In this document: positions 53,439 through 61,887 of the stretch, one piece after another
How positions within the stretch are numbered: position 1 is the stretch's first letter
Layout of the letters: every line of letters begins with the position of its first letter
NCBI GenBank assembly: GCA_030037635.1
Contig: JASHQH010000038.1
Span: 1-64,000 of the forward strand
Reading direction: 5' to 3'
Source of the DNA: Acidobacteriaceae bacterium
Lineage (GTDB): Bacteria; Acidobacteriota; Terriglobia; Terriglobales; Acidobacteriaceae
Length of the DNA: 64,000 bases
Made by a program: the position numbers and the translations under genes
The notes under the pieces: model-generated
What the model saw: only the letters and a program-made list of their open reading frames with translations
Database searches by the model: none
What the model was told of the DNA's origin: nothing

Positions 53439-54977
53439 ATGGCCCCTTCCCGCTCAGCCCATCCCAGCCGCAAGGAATTCCTGGCCCTGGCCCGGACGCA
53501 CACGCTGGTGCCCGTCTGCCGCACCCTGCTGGCCGACCTGGAAACGCCCGTTTCGGCCTTCCTGCGTGCGGCCTGGCCGGAACGCGAGTGCTTCCTGCTG
53601 GAATCGGTGGAGGGCGGCGAGCAGTTGGGCCGCTACACCTTCATTGGCCTCAACCCGTTCAAGCGCATCGTGGCGCACGGCCGCCAGATCGCTATCACCG
53701 AAGGCCGAAAAACCACCCACCTGGAAGGCGACATCTTCGCCATCCTGCGTGACGCGCTCGGCGGCCACAAGCCCGCGCGCCTGCCTGGGCTGCCGCCGTT
53801 TACCGCCGGCGCCGTAGGCTATTTTGCCTACGACGCCGTACGCCAGATCGAGCGCCTGCCCTCGCTGGCCAAGGATGAACTCGGCATTCCCGACGCCTGC
53901 CTGCTTTTCTTCGACGAGGTGCTGGCCTTCGACCATGTGCGCAAGGAGATCTGGCTGGTGGTCACGGCCGACGTTTCGCGCGGCAAGCCTGGAGCAACCT
54001 ACGATCGCGCCGTCAAGCGCCTCGACCGGCTCGAAAAGCGGCTCGCCGCTCCGCTGCCGGATTTGAATCGGCGCAAACCGCGACACCTGGGCAAGCTGCG
54101 TGTGCATCACCGCGTCGCCAAAAAGGACTACGAGGCCGCGGTGGAACGTATCAAGGAATACATTCGCGCCGGCGATGCTTTTCAAGTGGTGATGTCGCAA
54201 CGCTTCGACGTGGAGCCCGGCGTGGACGCGTTTCAGGTCTACCGCGCCCTGCGCACCGTCAATCCCAGCCCCTACATGTTCTTTCTGCGTTTCGATCCCG
54301 ACGCGCCGCTGGGCGCAAGCGCACGCCTCTCGTCCAAAAGGCAGAAAAAAGTGGAGCTTTCAGGCTCGTCGCCCGAGCTGCTGGTGCGCGTGCACGAGGG
54401 AAAGGTCGAGTACCGGCCTATCGCCGGCACGCATCCGCGTGGGCAAAGCGAAGCCGAGGACCAGGCTCTGGCCGAAGAGATGATTCACGACGAAAAGGAG
54501 CGCGCCGAGCACGTCATGCTGGTCGACCTGGGCCGGAACGACGTAGGCCGCGTGAGCCGCTTCGGCAGCGTGAAGGTGGACAAGCTGATGTTCGTGGAGC
54601 GCTACTCACACGTGATGCACATCGTCAGCTCCATCGAAGGCCGGTTGCGCCCCGAACTCACTGCCGTTGACGCTCTGCGCGCCTGCTTCCCTGCCGGCAC
54701 GCTTTCGGGCGCGCCCAAAGTGCGCGCCATGGAGATCATTGAGGAGCTCGAGCCCGCGCGGCGCGGCGCCTATGGCGGAACCGTCCTCTACGCCGACTTT
54801 TCGGGCAACCTCGACTCCTGCATCGCCATCCGTTCCATGCTGGCCATCGGCAGCAAAGGCTATTTGCAGGCCGGCGCCGGCATTGTGGCCGATTCCGTTC
54901 CCACGCGCGAGTACCAGGAGTCCATCAACAAGGCGCAGGCGGTGATTCGCGCCATTGAGCGCGCGCGGCAAATGTGA
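53439..54977 (+). CDS. trpE: anthranilate synthase component I
   Basis: TrpE converts chorismate to anthranilate with ammonia supplied by TrpG. The protein has the N-terminal regulatory domain with LLESVEGGEQLGRYTFIGLNP, the chorismate-binding domain with PYMFFLRFD, ELSGSSPELLVRV, IAGTHPRG and CFPAGTLSGAPKVRAMEII, and the C-terminal GAGIVADSVPTREYQES. A pabB-type role is less likely because of the full TrpE N terminus, including the LLESVEGG element usually tied to Trp feedback. A GTG (53436) directly precedes the ATG and could be used. trpG is not next to it but 3.2 kb away on the other strand. Confidence 0.93.
   Translation: MAPSRSAHPSRKEFLALARTHTLVPVCRTLLADLETPVSAFLRAAWPERECFLLESVEGGEQLGRYTFIGLNPFKRIVAHGRQIAITEGRKTTHLEGDIFAILRDALGGHKPARLPGLPPFTAGAVGYFAYDAVRQIERLPSLAKDELGIPDACLLFFDEVLAFDHVRKEIWLVVTADVSRGKPGATYDRAVKRLDRLEKRLAAPLPDLNRRKPRHLGKLRVHHRVAKKDYEAAVERIKEYIRAGDAFQVVMSQRFDVEPGVDAFQVYRALRTVNPSPYMFFLRFDPDAPLGASARLSSKRQKKVELSGSSPELLVRVHEGKVEYRPIAGTHPRGQSEAEDQALAEEMIHDEKERAEHVMLVDLGRNDVGRVSRFGSVKVDKLMFVERYSHVMHIVSSIEGRLRPELTAVDALRACFPAGTLSGAPKVRAMEIIEELEPARRGAYGGTVLYADFSGNLDSCIAIRSMLAIGSKGYLQAGAGIVADSVPTREYQESINKAQAVIRAIERARQM
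54905..54977 (+). repeat. trpE 3' end, copy 1 of a duplicated 73-bp segment
   Basis: GCGCGAGTACCAGGAGTCC to AAATGTGA, the genuine end of trpE. A second copy lies at 55887-55960. Family G-type sequence GGCGGGGACCGAGGGAC follows the stop here. Confidence 0.9.
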
Positions 54978-55020
54978 CTAAGGCGGGGACCGAGGGACTA
55001 AGGGAAGTGAGACTGGAAAC
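54978..55020 (+). repeat. family G-type units after trpE
   Basis: CTAAGGCGGGGACCGAGGG and GACTAAGGGAAG run on from the TGA stop with the G-tracts on the coding strand, the GGGACTGA variant of the family also seen after mutS and rph. Confidence 0.65.
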
Positions 55021-55069
55021 GCTGGGACCGGCGGAATAGGAAGTAGCTGTCTCACGGGGGAAGTACACG

Positions 55070-55876
55070 ATGGCGATGAATCGCGGAATCGTTTTCTCGC
55101 ACGCGCCGCTTGTCGCAGTGCTGCTCGCAATGAGCGGATGTCGCAGCGCCACTTCGCCCTGGAACGGAATCTGGAAGCTGAACCCGGCTAAGACCCGGCT
55201 GCAGCACCCTTACTCCTTCACTATCACAGCCCAGTCTGATGGCGGAATCCGGCGGAAGGACGTTTTATACACTTTCGACTTTCGCTGCGATGGAAAGGAC
55301 TACCCGGATACCGCCCGGGTCGATGTAACCGCGTCTTGCCTTCAGGCGAGCACGACCCAGTGGAGGTTCACCTATAAGGGGAAGGGCAAGACCAGCAGCG
55401 ATTCCTCGTGGAACCTCTCGCCAGACGGTACGACCTTGACGATTCATGAGAATGTGATCCAGCGCGACGGATCAGCTCGCCCCTATGGATCTGTTTATCA
55501 TCGCACTGGCCAAGGAAAGGGCTTCTATGGCGAATGGCAGTTCGCCGACGAACCTAACCCTCCCACCAGAACACTCGGTCTGTGGTTAAGGGAAGATCAA
55601 CTCCGCCTTGCCTACCTGGAAGCCGGTGAATATGTCGATGCGCCCCTCGACGGAGTTCCCACGCGGATGCACGCCCCTCCACAAGCTATCCAGGGAATCT
55701 GGATATCGATCAAACAAGATGGCCCGCGGCAAATGCGTATCGAAGAATCGATTGAGGGGCGGGTTACCGCTGACGGAACGTTGAAGCTCAGCGAGGATGG
55801 CCGCACCATTGTGCAGGAAACATGGGCGCCGGATAAACCAAACGAGATAAACACTCACGTCTACGAGAAGCAATAG
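55070..55876 (+). CDS. putative lipoprotein of unknown function, inserted between trpE and its duplicated end
   Basis: The signal helix ends in AMSGC (APLVAVLLAMSGC), a lipobox. The mature part begins WNGIWKLNPAKTRL and is beta-rich with repeated short strands (WRFTYKGKGK, GFYGEWQFADE, GIWISIKQDGPRQM). I do not recognise a family beyond a loose likeness to acidobacterial lipoproteins with a W-x-G-x-W-K-L-N start. The gene is bracketed by two copies of the trpE 3' end, which suggests arrival by duplication or insertion. GGGGGAAG is the likely ribosome-binding site. Confidence 0.65.
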   Translation: MAMNRGIVFSHAPLVAVLLAMSGCRSATSPWNGIWKLNPAKTRLQHPYSFTITAQSDGGIRRKDVLYTFDFRCDGKDYPDTARVDVTASCLQASTTQWRFTYKGKGKTSSDSSWNLSPDGTTLTIHENVIQRDGSARPYGSVYHRTGQGKGFYGEWQFADEPNPPTRTLGLWLREDQLRLAYLEAGEYVDAPLDGVPTRMHAPPQAIQGIWISIKQDGPRQMRIEESIEGRVTADGTLKLSEDGRTIVQETWAPDKPNEINTHVYEKQ

Positions 55877-55886
55877 ATCATACGCG

Positions 55887-55960
55887 GCGCGAGTACCAGG
55901 AGTCCATCAACAAAGGCGCAGGCCGTGATTCGCGCCATTGAGCGCGCACGGCAAATGTGA
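55887..55960 (+). repeat. second copy of the trpE 3' end
   Basis: It matches 54905-54977 with one extra A (CAACAAAGG) and two substitutions, ending in the same AAATGTGA. The extra A shifts the frame, so it cannot encode the TrpE tail. It is followed by AAGACAGGGATTAGGGAACA, a short family G array. Confidence 0.92.
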
Positions 55961-56062
55961 AAGACAGGGATTAGGGAACATTTAAGATCACGGCACTCCC
56001 ACCTTCGAGGCACACTCCCAGGTTGCCGCCAGAAATAAGATGGATGCCAAGGGAAGACGCCC

Positions 56063-56632
56063 ATGGAGACCTTGGCAGGCCGTATGAACTGGGAACGGAC
56101 GAAGGACGGAGTGCGCATTGTCCTGCCCTTTCGCCTTTCCCTCGTTCATTACTCTCTCATGCTCTGGTCGCTCTATCTCCCGCTGACTGCGTTCAACCTG
56201 CTTGACAACCCGCAATGCCCTGCACTGATCAGGGGTTCTCGGCTACTCTTGGGTCTTTCTGTTTGCGTGTTCCTCGGCACCTGGTTCTTGGCCCTCTATG
56301 TCCGCCGCGCCATTGAGATCACCCCTCACAATTTGCGCATCGCCGGATGGCTCCTCAGCAGGGTGCTCAAGGAGCAATCATTCGCCACCCAGCGCCTCTA
56401 CGACCTCCGTATCAACCAAATGGTTTCCGAGCTGACCGGCAAGGATGTTCCCAACCGGAACACGGTTGAGATCAATCGGGGCGCCTCAGAGGTGACGCTG
56501 GCGCGCGGATTGACGGACGAAGAAGCCGACGCTTTGTGCACAAAGCTGATGGAAGTGTATCGGTTTCCTGCGGGTCTTGCTGAAAATCCGGGAAACGGCG
56601 AGGGAGCTCGAGCAGCTTTCCAGCGAGGGTAG
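56063..56632 (+). CDS. membrane protein of unknown function with two helices and a PH-like C-terminal part
   Basis: Two membrane helices (LSLVHYSLMLWSLYLPLTAF and GLSVCVFLGTWFLALYV) form a hairpin, followed by a cytoplasmic domain with EITPHNLRIAGWLL and EINRGASEVTLARGLTDEEADAL that resembles bacterial PH-like domains. No family is named with confidence. Start uncertain: ATG 56063 (GGGAAG upstream) or Met8 at 56084. It precedes a heptamer array. Confidence 0.6.
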   Translation: METLAGRMNWERTKDGVRIVLPFRLSLVHYSLMLWSLYLPLTAFNLLDNPQCPALIRGSRLLLGLSVCVFLGTWFLALYVRRAIEITPHNLRIAGWLLSRVLKEQSFATQRLYDLRINQMVSELTGKDVPNRNTVEINRGASEVTLARGLTDEEADALCTKLMEVYRFPAGLAENPGNGEGARAAFQRG

Positions 56633-56726
56633 CTCGTGATCCAGAAAAAGACGGATTGCACAGCCCCATGCGCCAACCCCAGGCCGATCGGTAGCGCCAA
56701 ACCGCTTTCCGGTTACCGAGCGCTCC

Positions 56727-56872
56727 GTTTTACCGCGTCCGGCAATGTCTCACGATGTCTTACAGCTTCGTCTTACGGCCCAATCCGGTGTCTTACAACG
56801 TCTTACCGCGCCTTACGCGGCGGTCTTACGCCGTCTTGCGCAGCGGTCTTGCCGCGTCTTACGCGGTCTGAC
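56727..56872. repeat. phased array of about twelve GTCTTAC heptamers
   Basis: GTCTTAC or one-base variants start at 56727, 56747, 56757, 56770, 56790, 56800, 56810, 56823, 56833, 56846, 56856 and 56866. Successive starts are 10, 13 or 20 bases apart, so spacers are mostly 3 or 6 bases. This is too regular for chance and not compatible with a coding repeat. It lies in a convergent intergenic region. Confidence 0.85.
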
Positions 56873-56939
56873 ACCCTCCGCGCCCCTCTCTGTCACGGCG
56901 AGAAATCTTAGCTCCGTGCCTTCTACTCCTATTGGCTAC

Positions 56940-56993
56940 CGGCTGCACCCTGCCTTCTGTTCCCTGTTGCCTGTTCCCTGCTGCCTGCTTTTA
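56940..56993 (-). repeat. family G array at the stop codon of the FecR-like gene
   Basis: On the minus strand the stop reads TAAAAGCAGGCAGCAGGG and continues AACAGGCAACAGGGAACAG to about 56950, then GAAGGCAGGG. Confidence 0.85.
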
Positions 56994-58142
56994 CTCCGCC
57001 CCGAAAACTTTGCCGAAGAAGCCGCCTATCCTCCTGAAGAATCCCTTCTTCTTTGGCTTGGAAGGCTTTGTTGCCGCAGGAGTTGCGCTCGCCGGCTGCG
57101 CAGGCGTGGCTGCGGCCGCACGAGAAGCAGCAGGCGCGGCTGGACCGGTCGCCGCGCCCGCTGCCGGAGCGCGCGGGACAGCCGTGGCAGCCGCCGCGTG
57201 CCCGGTTCCGCTATACGAAAGCGCGGCCATCGCGCCCGGCTGCGATGCCGGAGCCTTTGTCACCACAGGCGGGGCATTCGCCGGCGGCGTCAGTCCTTCG
57301 CTCTGCGCCAGCGGAAACGCGTTGGCTTCCATCTCGGGCGGCGGCGGGCATCCGCACGGCTCCTGCTCCCGTTCGTTTACCGTCGACAGGCTGCCGTGCT
57401 CAAACATCACGCGCTGGCCCGCCTGCACCCGGTAAAGACCACCCTCGAACACGCTGCTCACCACCACGTAGGGTGAATCGTTTCCGGAATTGTCCACGCA
57501 GGTGTCTCCATTTTCCCCAAGCCGCACCCTCACATCGGCCGGGTTCGGCCCGCCGATCAGAATACGGAAGTAGGGCGTCAGCAGCGTGTCGGCGTTCTGC
57601 TCGCGCGCCTTACTGGCGGCAAAGCTCATCTCCACCGCGCCGTGATCGAGAGCAATCAGCAGCCCCGGCACCTCGCCCGCCTGAGCACTGGCGTCGGCCG
57701 CCAACTTCACGGTGCTCGAGGCGCAGACGCGCAGGGTGCCGCGGTAGGGCAGCGTGACCACCGCGGTTCGCGACCCTGCGGTGATCGACCCGCTCGCCGT
57801 CACGAAGGCTCTTCCGTTCAATGCCTGGATGGGGCCGGTGACCGAGTAGGCCGCACCCGGAACGGATCTGTCGACGGAAACGATGGCCACAGGGGTCGCG
57901 TTCAATTCGGAAGCCCAACCCTCGTACTGGCTCGGCTGCGCGGCCGGAGCTGCGGGTGGCTGCGCTGGCGGGGCTGCGGGGGTTTGTGCCGGAGATGTTT
58001 GCGCTGGCGCGGAACCAGGCTTGGGCGTCTGTGGCGCCATTTGCGCCCAGCCCGGCGAAGCTGCCAACGCCGCCATGGCGACGATCCCCGGCGTGGGCCA
58101 ACCACATCCAATGTGCATCCCGGTCTTCAACGCAGACTGCAT
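56991..58142 (-). CDS. secreted FecR-like domain protein with a basic-aromatic C-terminal helix
   Basis: An N-terminal signal region (IVAMAALAASPGWAQ) leads into a long Pro/Ala/Gln segment (residues 35-72), then a FecR-like beta domain (RAFVTASGSITAGSRTAVVTLPYRGTLRVCASSTVKLA and GVFEGGLYRVQAGQ-like strands), another Ala/Pro-rich stretch and the striking C terminus KPKKKGFFRRIGGFFGKVFG. Such a cationic amphipathic helix could bind membranes or nucleic acid. Function unknown. It starts 3 bases after the trpG stop on the same strand, so it may be co-expressed by position only. Met9 (58118) is an alternative start. Confidence 0.6.
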   Translation of the reverse strand: MQSALKTGMHIGCGWPTPGIVAMAALAASPGWAQMAPQTPKPGSAPAQTSPAQTPAAPPAQPPAAPAAQPSQYEGWASELNATPVAIVSVDRSVPGAAYSVTGPIQALNGRAFVTASGSITAGSRTAVVTLPYRGTLRVCASSTVKLAADASAQAGEVPGLLIALDHGAVEMSFAASKAREQNADTLLTPYFRILIGGPNPADVRVRLGENGDTCVDNSGNDSPYVVVSSVFEGGLYRVQAGQRVMFEHGSLSTVNEREQEPCGCPPPPEMEANAFPLAQSEGLTPPANAPPVVTKAPASQPGAMAALSYSGTGHAAAATAVPRAPAAGAATGPAAPAASRAAAATPAQPASATPAATKPSKPKKKGFFRRIGGFFGKVFGAE

Positions 58143-58145
58143 TCG

Positions 58146-58724
<579 letters not shown>

Positions 58725-58898
58725 CCAAATCCCAGTGTAGCGCGGGCCAGCGGCCTGCTTCTCCCGCGCAGCCGGGAGAAAAGCGTCCCGGCAGGCAGAC
58801 GGCTGCTTGGCGAGGATCAGAATCCTTGCTGTTTTCGACGTCAAAAAGTAAACTCCTCGTGAACTCATCGTTTTCGCAGTCCATCGAGGAGCGCCGCG

Positions 58899-59294
58899 AT
58901 GAAACAACGTCAGAGAGTCGCGCAACTGCTGGCCGGGTTGGGAGCGGCCGTCGCTCTGACCGGCGCCGTTCTTCACCTGGTGCTGGGGTATCCGCAGGTT
59001 GTGGCCGCTCTTGCCGCGTCGAATCTAGGCACCGAATTCAAAGACGCATTGCGAGCGGCCTTCCTCATGCTTGGGTTCACCTGGATCGCCATGGCAATCG
59101 TCGTGCTGATTGCAGCGTTCACGGAAACAAAAATACGAAAGGCGACGGTGCTGTTCTGCGGATTTGCGCTGCTGGTGCAGATACCCAGCTGGGTTGGCCT
59201 GATGGGTTGGTTCATTGGCAATGAGATGTTCGTCGCTGCGGGAGCACTTATCGTATGCGGCGGACTGGTTTTTCCGCCGGCCTCGGCGCAATAG
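58899..59294 (+). CDS. small four-helix membrane protein of unknown function
   Basis: The 131-residue protein has four predicted membrane helices ([77 protein letters not shown]) and no known signature. GAGGAGCGCC precedes the ATG. It faces trpG divergently and is followed by acyP on the same strand. Confidence 0.65.
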   Translation: MKQRQRVAQLLAGLGAAVALTGAVLHLVLGYPQVVAALAASNLGTEFKDALRAAFLMLGFTWIAMAIVVLIAAFTETKIRKATVLFCGFALLVQIPSWVGLMGWFIGNEMFVAAGALIVCGGLVFPPASAQ

Positions 59295-59381
59295 CCGGCA
59301 CGGCCCCATGGGATCGGCTTGCTGACTCGCTGACCTGCCAGCGCATCTTGCGTCCGCTCGCGCACATCTGCAACACTGGCC

Positions 59382-59675
59382 ATGGCCGAGGCGATGGTTC
59401 TCCACTTCCTCATTCAAGGGCGCGTGCAGGGGGTCGGCTTCCGCTGGTTTGTGCAGCGCGAGGCCAGCGAGTTGAACCTGCGCGGCTGGGTGCGCAACAC
59501 CGAAGATGGCGACGTGGAAGTGGTAGCAGCGGGCGATTCAGAAGATCTCACCGATCTTCGCGCCAGCCTCAAGCGCGGGCCGCGCGGCGCCCGCGTGGAT
59601 CACGTCGTCGAGCACCACCTCCAGGACAGCGAGGTGGAAGGCCTCACCTCGTTCCAGATCGACGGCGCCTGGTGA
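59382..59675 (+). CDS. acyP: acylphosphatase
   Basis: The 97-residue protein hydrolyses acyl phosphates. Its active-site Arg lies in RVQGVGFRWFVQREA and the catalytic Asn in RGWVRNTEDGDVEVVA, both standard for the family. Start at ATG 59382 or Met5 (59394); no strong ribosome-binding site. The TGA stop leads straight into a family G array with four G-tracts. Confidence 0.9.
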   Translation: MAEAMVLHFLIQGRVQGVGFRWFVQREASELNLRGWVRNTEDGDVEVVAAGDSEDLTDLRASLKRGPRGARVDHVVEHHLQDSEVEGLTSFQIDGAW

Positions 59676-59864
59676 AAAAAGCAGGGGATCAGGGATTAGG
59701 GAACAGGGAATAGAAGACCATAAAAAGCCATAGACATTGAGAACCATACATAGGAAATGCCTTTGATCGTGCGCTTGCCTGCTGTTCCAGCTAGGGGCGC
59801 ACGCCGACCTGCAGTCTTTTATGCCTTGTGTCGCCTGTTCCCTAATCCCTGCTCCCTGCTTTTA
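59673..59864. repeat. inverted family G arrays between convergent acyP and lipoprotein genes
   Basis: Plus strand: TGAAAAAAGCAGGGG at the acyP stop, with G-tracts at 59684, 59692, 59699 and 59706 separated by four bases each. Minus strand: TAAAAGCAGGGAGCAGGG at the stop of the lipoprotein gene (59864 back to 59831), then ATTAGGGAACAGG. The 120 bases in between hold no gene. Confidence 0.88.
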
Positions 59865-61031
59865 CGGCACCTTGAATCCGCCGATAAACCCCGCGCCGGG
59901 CTCCTGCTCTCCGCCGGAGGTGATTCCCGGTACCACCTGGAAGATGTCGCCGTTCGTCGGAAGAGTGCCGGACGAGCTGGCGCTGCCGCTCGCGCTGGTC
60001 GAAAACTGGCTGATCACATAGGTACCCGAGCTATCGATGTAGTAATTCTCGGATACGTTCGAATCCCAGATCGTGCCGGCTGAAGCGCCGTTCATGGCGA
60101 ATTGCACCATGCCGTTGGAGAAGGTCACGCTGCCGCTCGTCAACGGATCCTGCGGCGTGACATTTGTATCCTGGCCTTCGTTCGTGGTGGTCAGGGGCAG
60201 CAGCACAGCCGAGTAGGTTTCCGTCGCAGCCGATTCAACGGTAAGCCAGGTGTTGTACCCGGTGGTGCTTCCTGTTGTCCGCAGCTCGAAATCTCCCGCC
60301 CAGTTGCCGCTCTGCGGGAACATGGCTGTAAGGCTTCCGCTTCCCGACGCGTTGGTTGCTAGCGTCCCAATGGTCATGCAAGCGAGTGGGCTTGCCGGGT
60401 AGAGCGCCGCGTCCCACGCAGGGCAGAAGGTTACCGCGAAGCTCGTGCTCGCCAACCCGCCTGTCAGCTGCACGGTTACGTTCCCGCTTGTATCCACCGT
60501 GACCTGTCCGTTCATCGCTAAAGTTTCAGGGTTAAACAGCTCAGATTGGTACTGAATGTTCGAGCTGGCGCCCGATGCCGCGGTCGTGAACGTGGATTTG
60601 AAAGCGCTCGCAAGCGCGGCTCCGCTTGAGCTGGTCACTCCCGAGACAACCACGGTGTAGGTGGTGCTTGCCGCCAGCGCGGCCGCCGGCGTAAACGTGG
60701 CCGTGTTGTTGCTCGAATCGTAGGTAACCGCTCCGGTGACGGCGCTGGCGCCCGTCAGCGTGATGTTGGTTGTGTTCACCGTCGAGGAGTCGGCCGCGCC
60801 CGAGAAAGTAATCGTGACGGTGGTGTTGGTGGCCACTCCGATCGCTCCCGATGCCGGCATCACCGACGCCACACTGAAGCTGCCGGCTGAAGCAGGACTG
60901 GGGCTCGAGGGACTGCTCGGCGACGTCGAAGACGTTTTGCTGCTTCCGCATCCGCTAAGTGCGATCAGGATGGTAACTAAAGAGGTAATGGCGAACAAAG
61001 GTAGAGATTTGGGCCCCGGGGTCTGCGTCAT
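59862..61031 (-). CDS. lipoprotein with a Big_5/Ig-like domain
   Basis: The lipobox ALSGCGSS follows a signal helix; a Ser/Pro-rich linker (residues 30-50) precedes an Ig-like Big_5 domain (VMPASGAIGVATNTTVTITFSGAADSSTVNTTNITLTG, then TYTVVVSGVTSSSG). The rest is a beta-rich domain with SGSGSLTAMFPQSGNWAGDFEL. Such proteins sit on the cell surface or periplasm; function unknown. The ATG at 61031 has AAGGCGG upstream. It is divergent from apt. Confidence 0.75.
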   Translation of the reverse strand: MTQTPGPKSLPLFAITSLVTILIALSGCGSSKTSSTSPSSPSSPSPASAGSFSVASVMPASGAIGVATNTTVTITFSGAADSSTVNTTNITLTGASAVTGAVTYDSSNNTATFTPAAALAASTTYTVVVSGVTSSSGAALASAFKSTFTTAASGASSNIQYQSELFNPETLAMNGQVTVDTSGNVTVQLTGGLASTSFAVTFCPAWDAALYPASPLACMTIGTLATNASGSGSLTAMFPQSGNWAGDFELRTTGSTTGYNTWLTVESAATETYSAVLLPLTTTNEGQDTNVTPQDPLTSGSVTFSNGMVQFAMNGASAGTIWDSNVSENYYIDSSGTYVISQFSTSASGSASSSGTLPTNGDIFQVVPGITSGGEQEPGAGFIGGFKVP

Positions 61032-61049
61032 AAATATACCGCCTTATAT

Positions 61050-61063
61050 ATAGAGGCCTCTAT
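61050..61063. promoter_or_regulatory. 14-bp perfect palindrome between divergent genes
   Basis: ATAGAGGCCTCTAT is a perfect palindrome 19 bases upstream of the lipoprotein start, next to TATATA (-10-like) on the minus strand. It could be an operator or simply a part of the promoter region. Confidence 0.35.
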
Positions 61064-61231
61064 GTACGAACCAGCGAATACGCAGGCCCCACAACCTCAG
61101 ATGCCTGCCTCGATTTGTGGGATGTTTTCAGCACCCTTGCACGCATCGCGGGAGCCGCCAAAGTCCCGCCATCCCTTGCTGTAGACTGGGAACAGGCCCG
61201 CGACAACCGATCGCCCGTTGAATATCGAGCT

Positions 61232-61780
61232 ATGCCCAGAGAAATAACGTCAGCCCGCATCGATGATCTGAAAAAACTTGTTCGTACCGTACCCGATTTC
61301 CCCAAGCCCGGCATTCTTTTTTACGACATCACCACGCTTTTGAAAGACAAAACTGGCTTCGCCCAGCTGATCGATGCTTTGGCTGCCCATTACATCGAGC
61401 GCAAGATCGATCTTGTGCTGGGCATTGAGGCACGGGGGTTCATCTTCGGTCCGGCGCTGGCATACCGTCTCAACGCGGGTTTTGTTCCCGTGCGCAAGCC
61501 GCGCAAGCTTCCGGCCCCGGTAGCCCGCGTGACGTACGACCTCGAATACGGCTCCGACACGCTGGAAATTCACATGGACGCCATCGCGCCAGGCCAGAGC
61601 GTGGTGCTTTGCGACGATTTGCTGGCCACCGGCGGCACCATGGAGGCCACTGTTAAGCTGGTCAAACAATTGGGCGGCGTGATTGCCGGGCTCTGCTTTG
61701 CCGTTGAGCTCGACTTCCTCAAAGGCCGCGAGCGCTTCACTGAGTTCGACGTCTTCAGCCTCTTGCACTACGACGAATAG
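61232..61780 (+). CDS. apt: adenine phosphoribosyltransferase
   Basis: The enzyme makes AMP from adenine and [24 protein letters not shown] is the family start, [16 protein letters not shown] and [10 protein letters not shown] follow, and the PRPP-binding loop is [17 protein letters not shown]. The ATG at 61232 ([13 protein letters not shown]) is preferred over in-frame starts to 61115 because the family begins here, though no strong ribosome-binding site is seen. 182 residues is normal. Confidence 0.95.
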   Translation: MPREITSARIDDLKKLVRTVPDFPKPGILFYDITTLLKDKTGFAQLIDALAAHYIERKIDLVLGIEARGFIFGPALAYRLNAGFVPVRKPRKLPAPVARVTYDLEYGSDTLEIHMDAIAPGQSVVLCDDLLATGGTMEATVKLVKQLGGVIAGLCFAVELDFLKGRERFTEFDVFSLLHYDE

Positions 61781-61887
61781 CGCCCCTTGCGTGATGTACC
61801 GCAAAGAGGGAACCACCCCGCCTCCGCGTGCTATTCTGCTCGGCGTCAGTTCCTCCCCCAAGAAATCTTCCCTGGAGGAAACAATCC

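Noticed and set aside
54905..55960. Integrated element with attL/attR at trpE
   Set aside because: The direct repeats fit, but there is no integrase, recombinase or phage gene between them; only the duplication itself is reported.
56727..56872. CRISPR-like array
   Set aside because: Units are 7 bases with spacers of 3-6 bases, not 25-40-base repeats with similar-sized spacers, and there are no cas genes.
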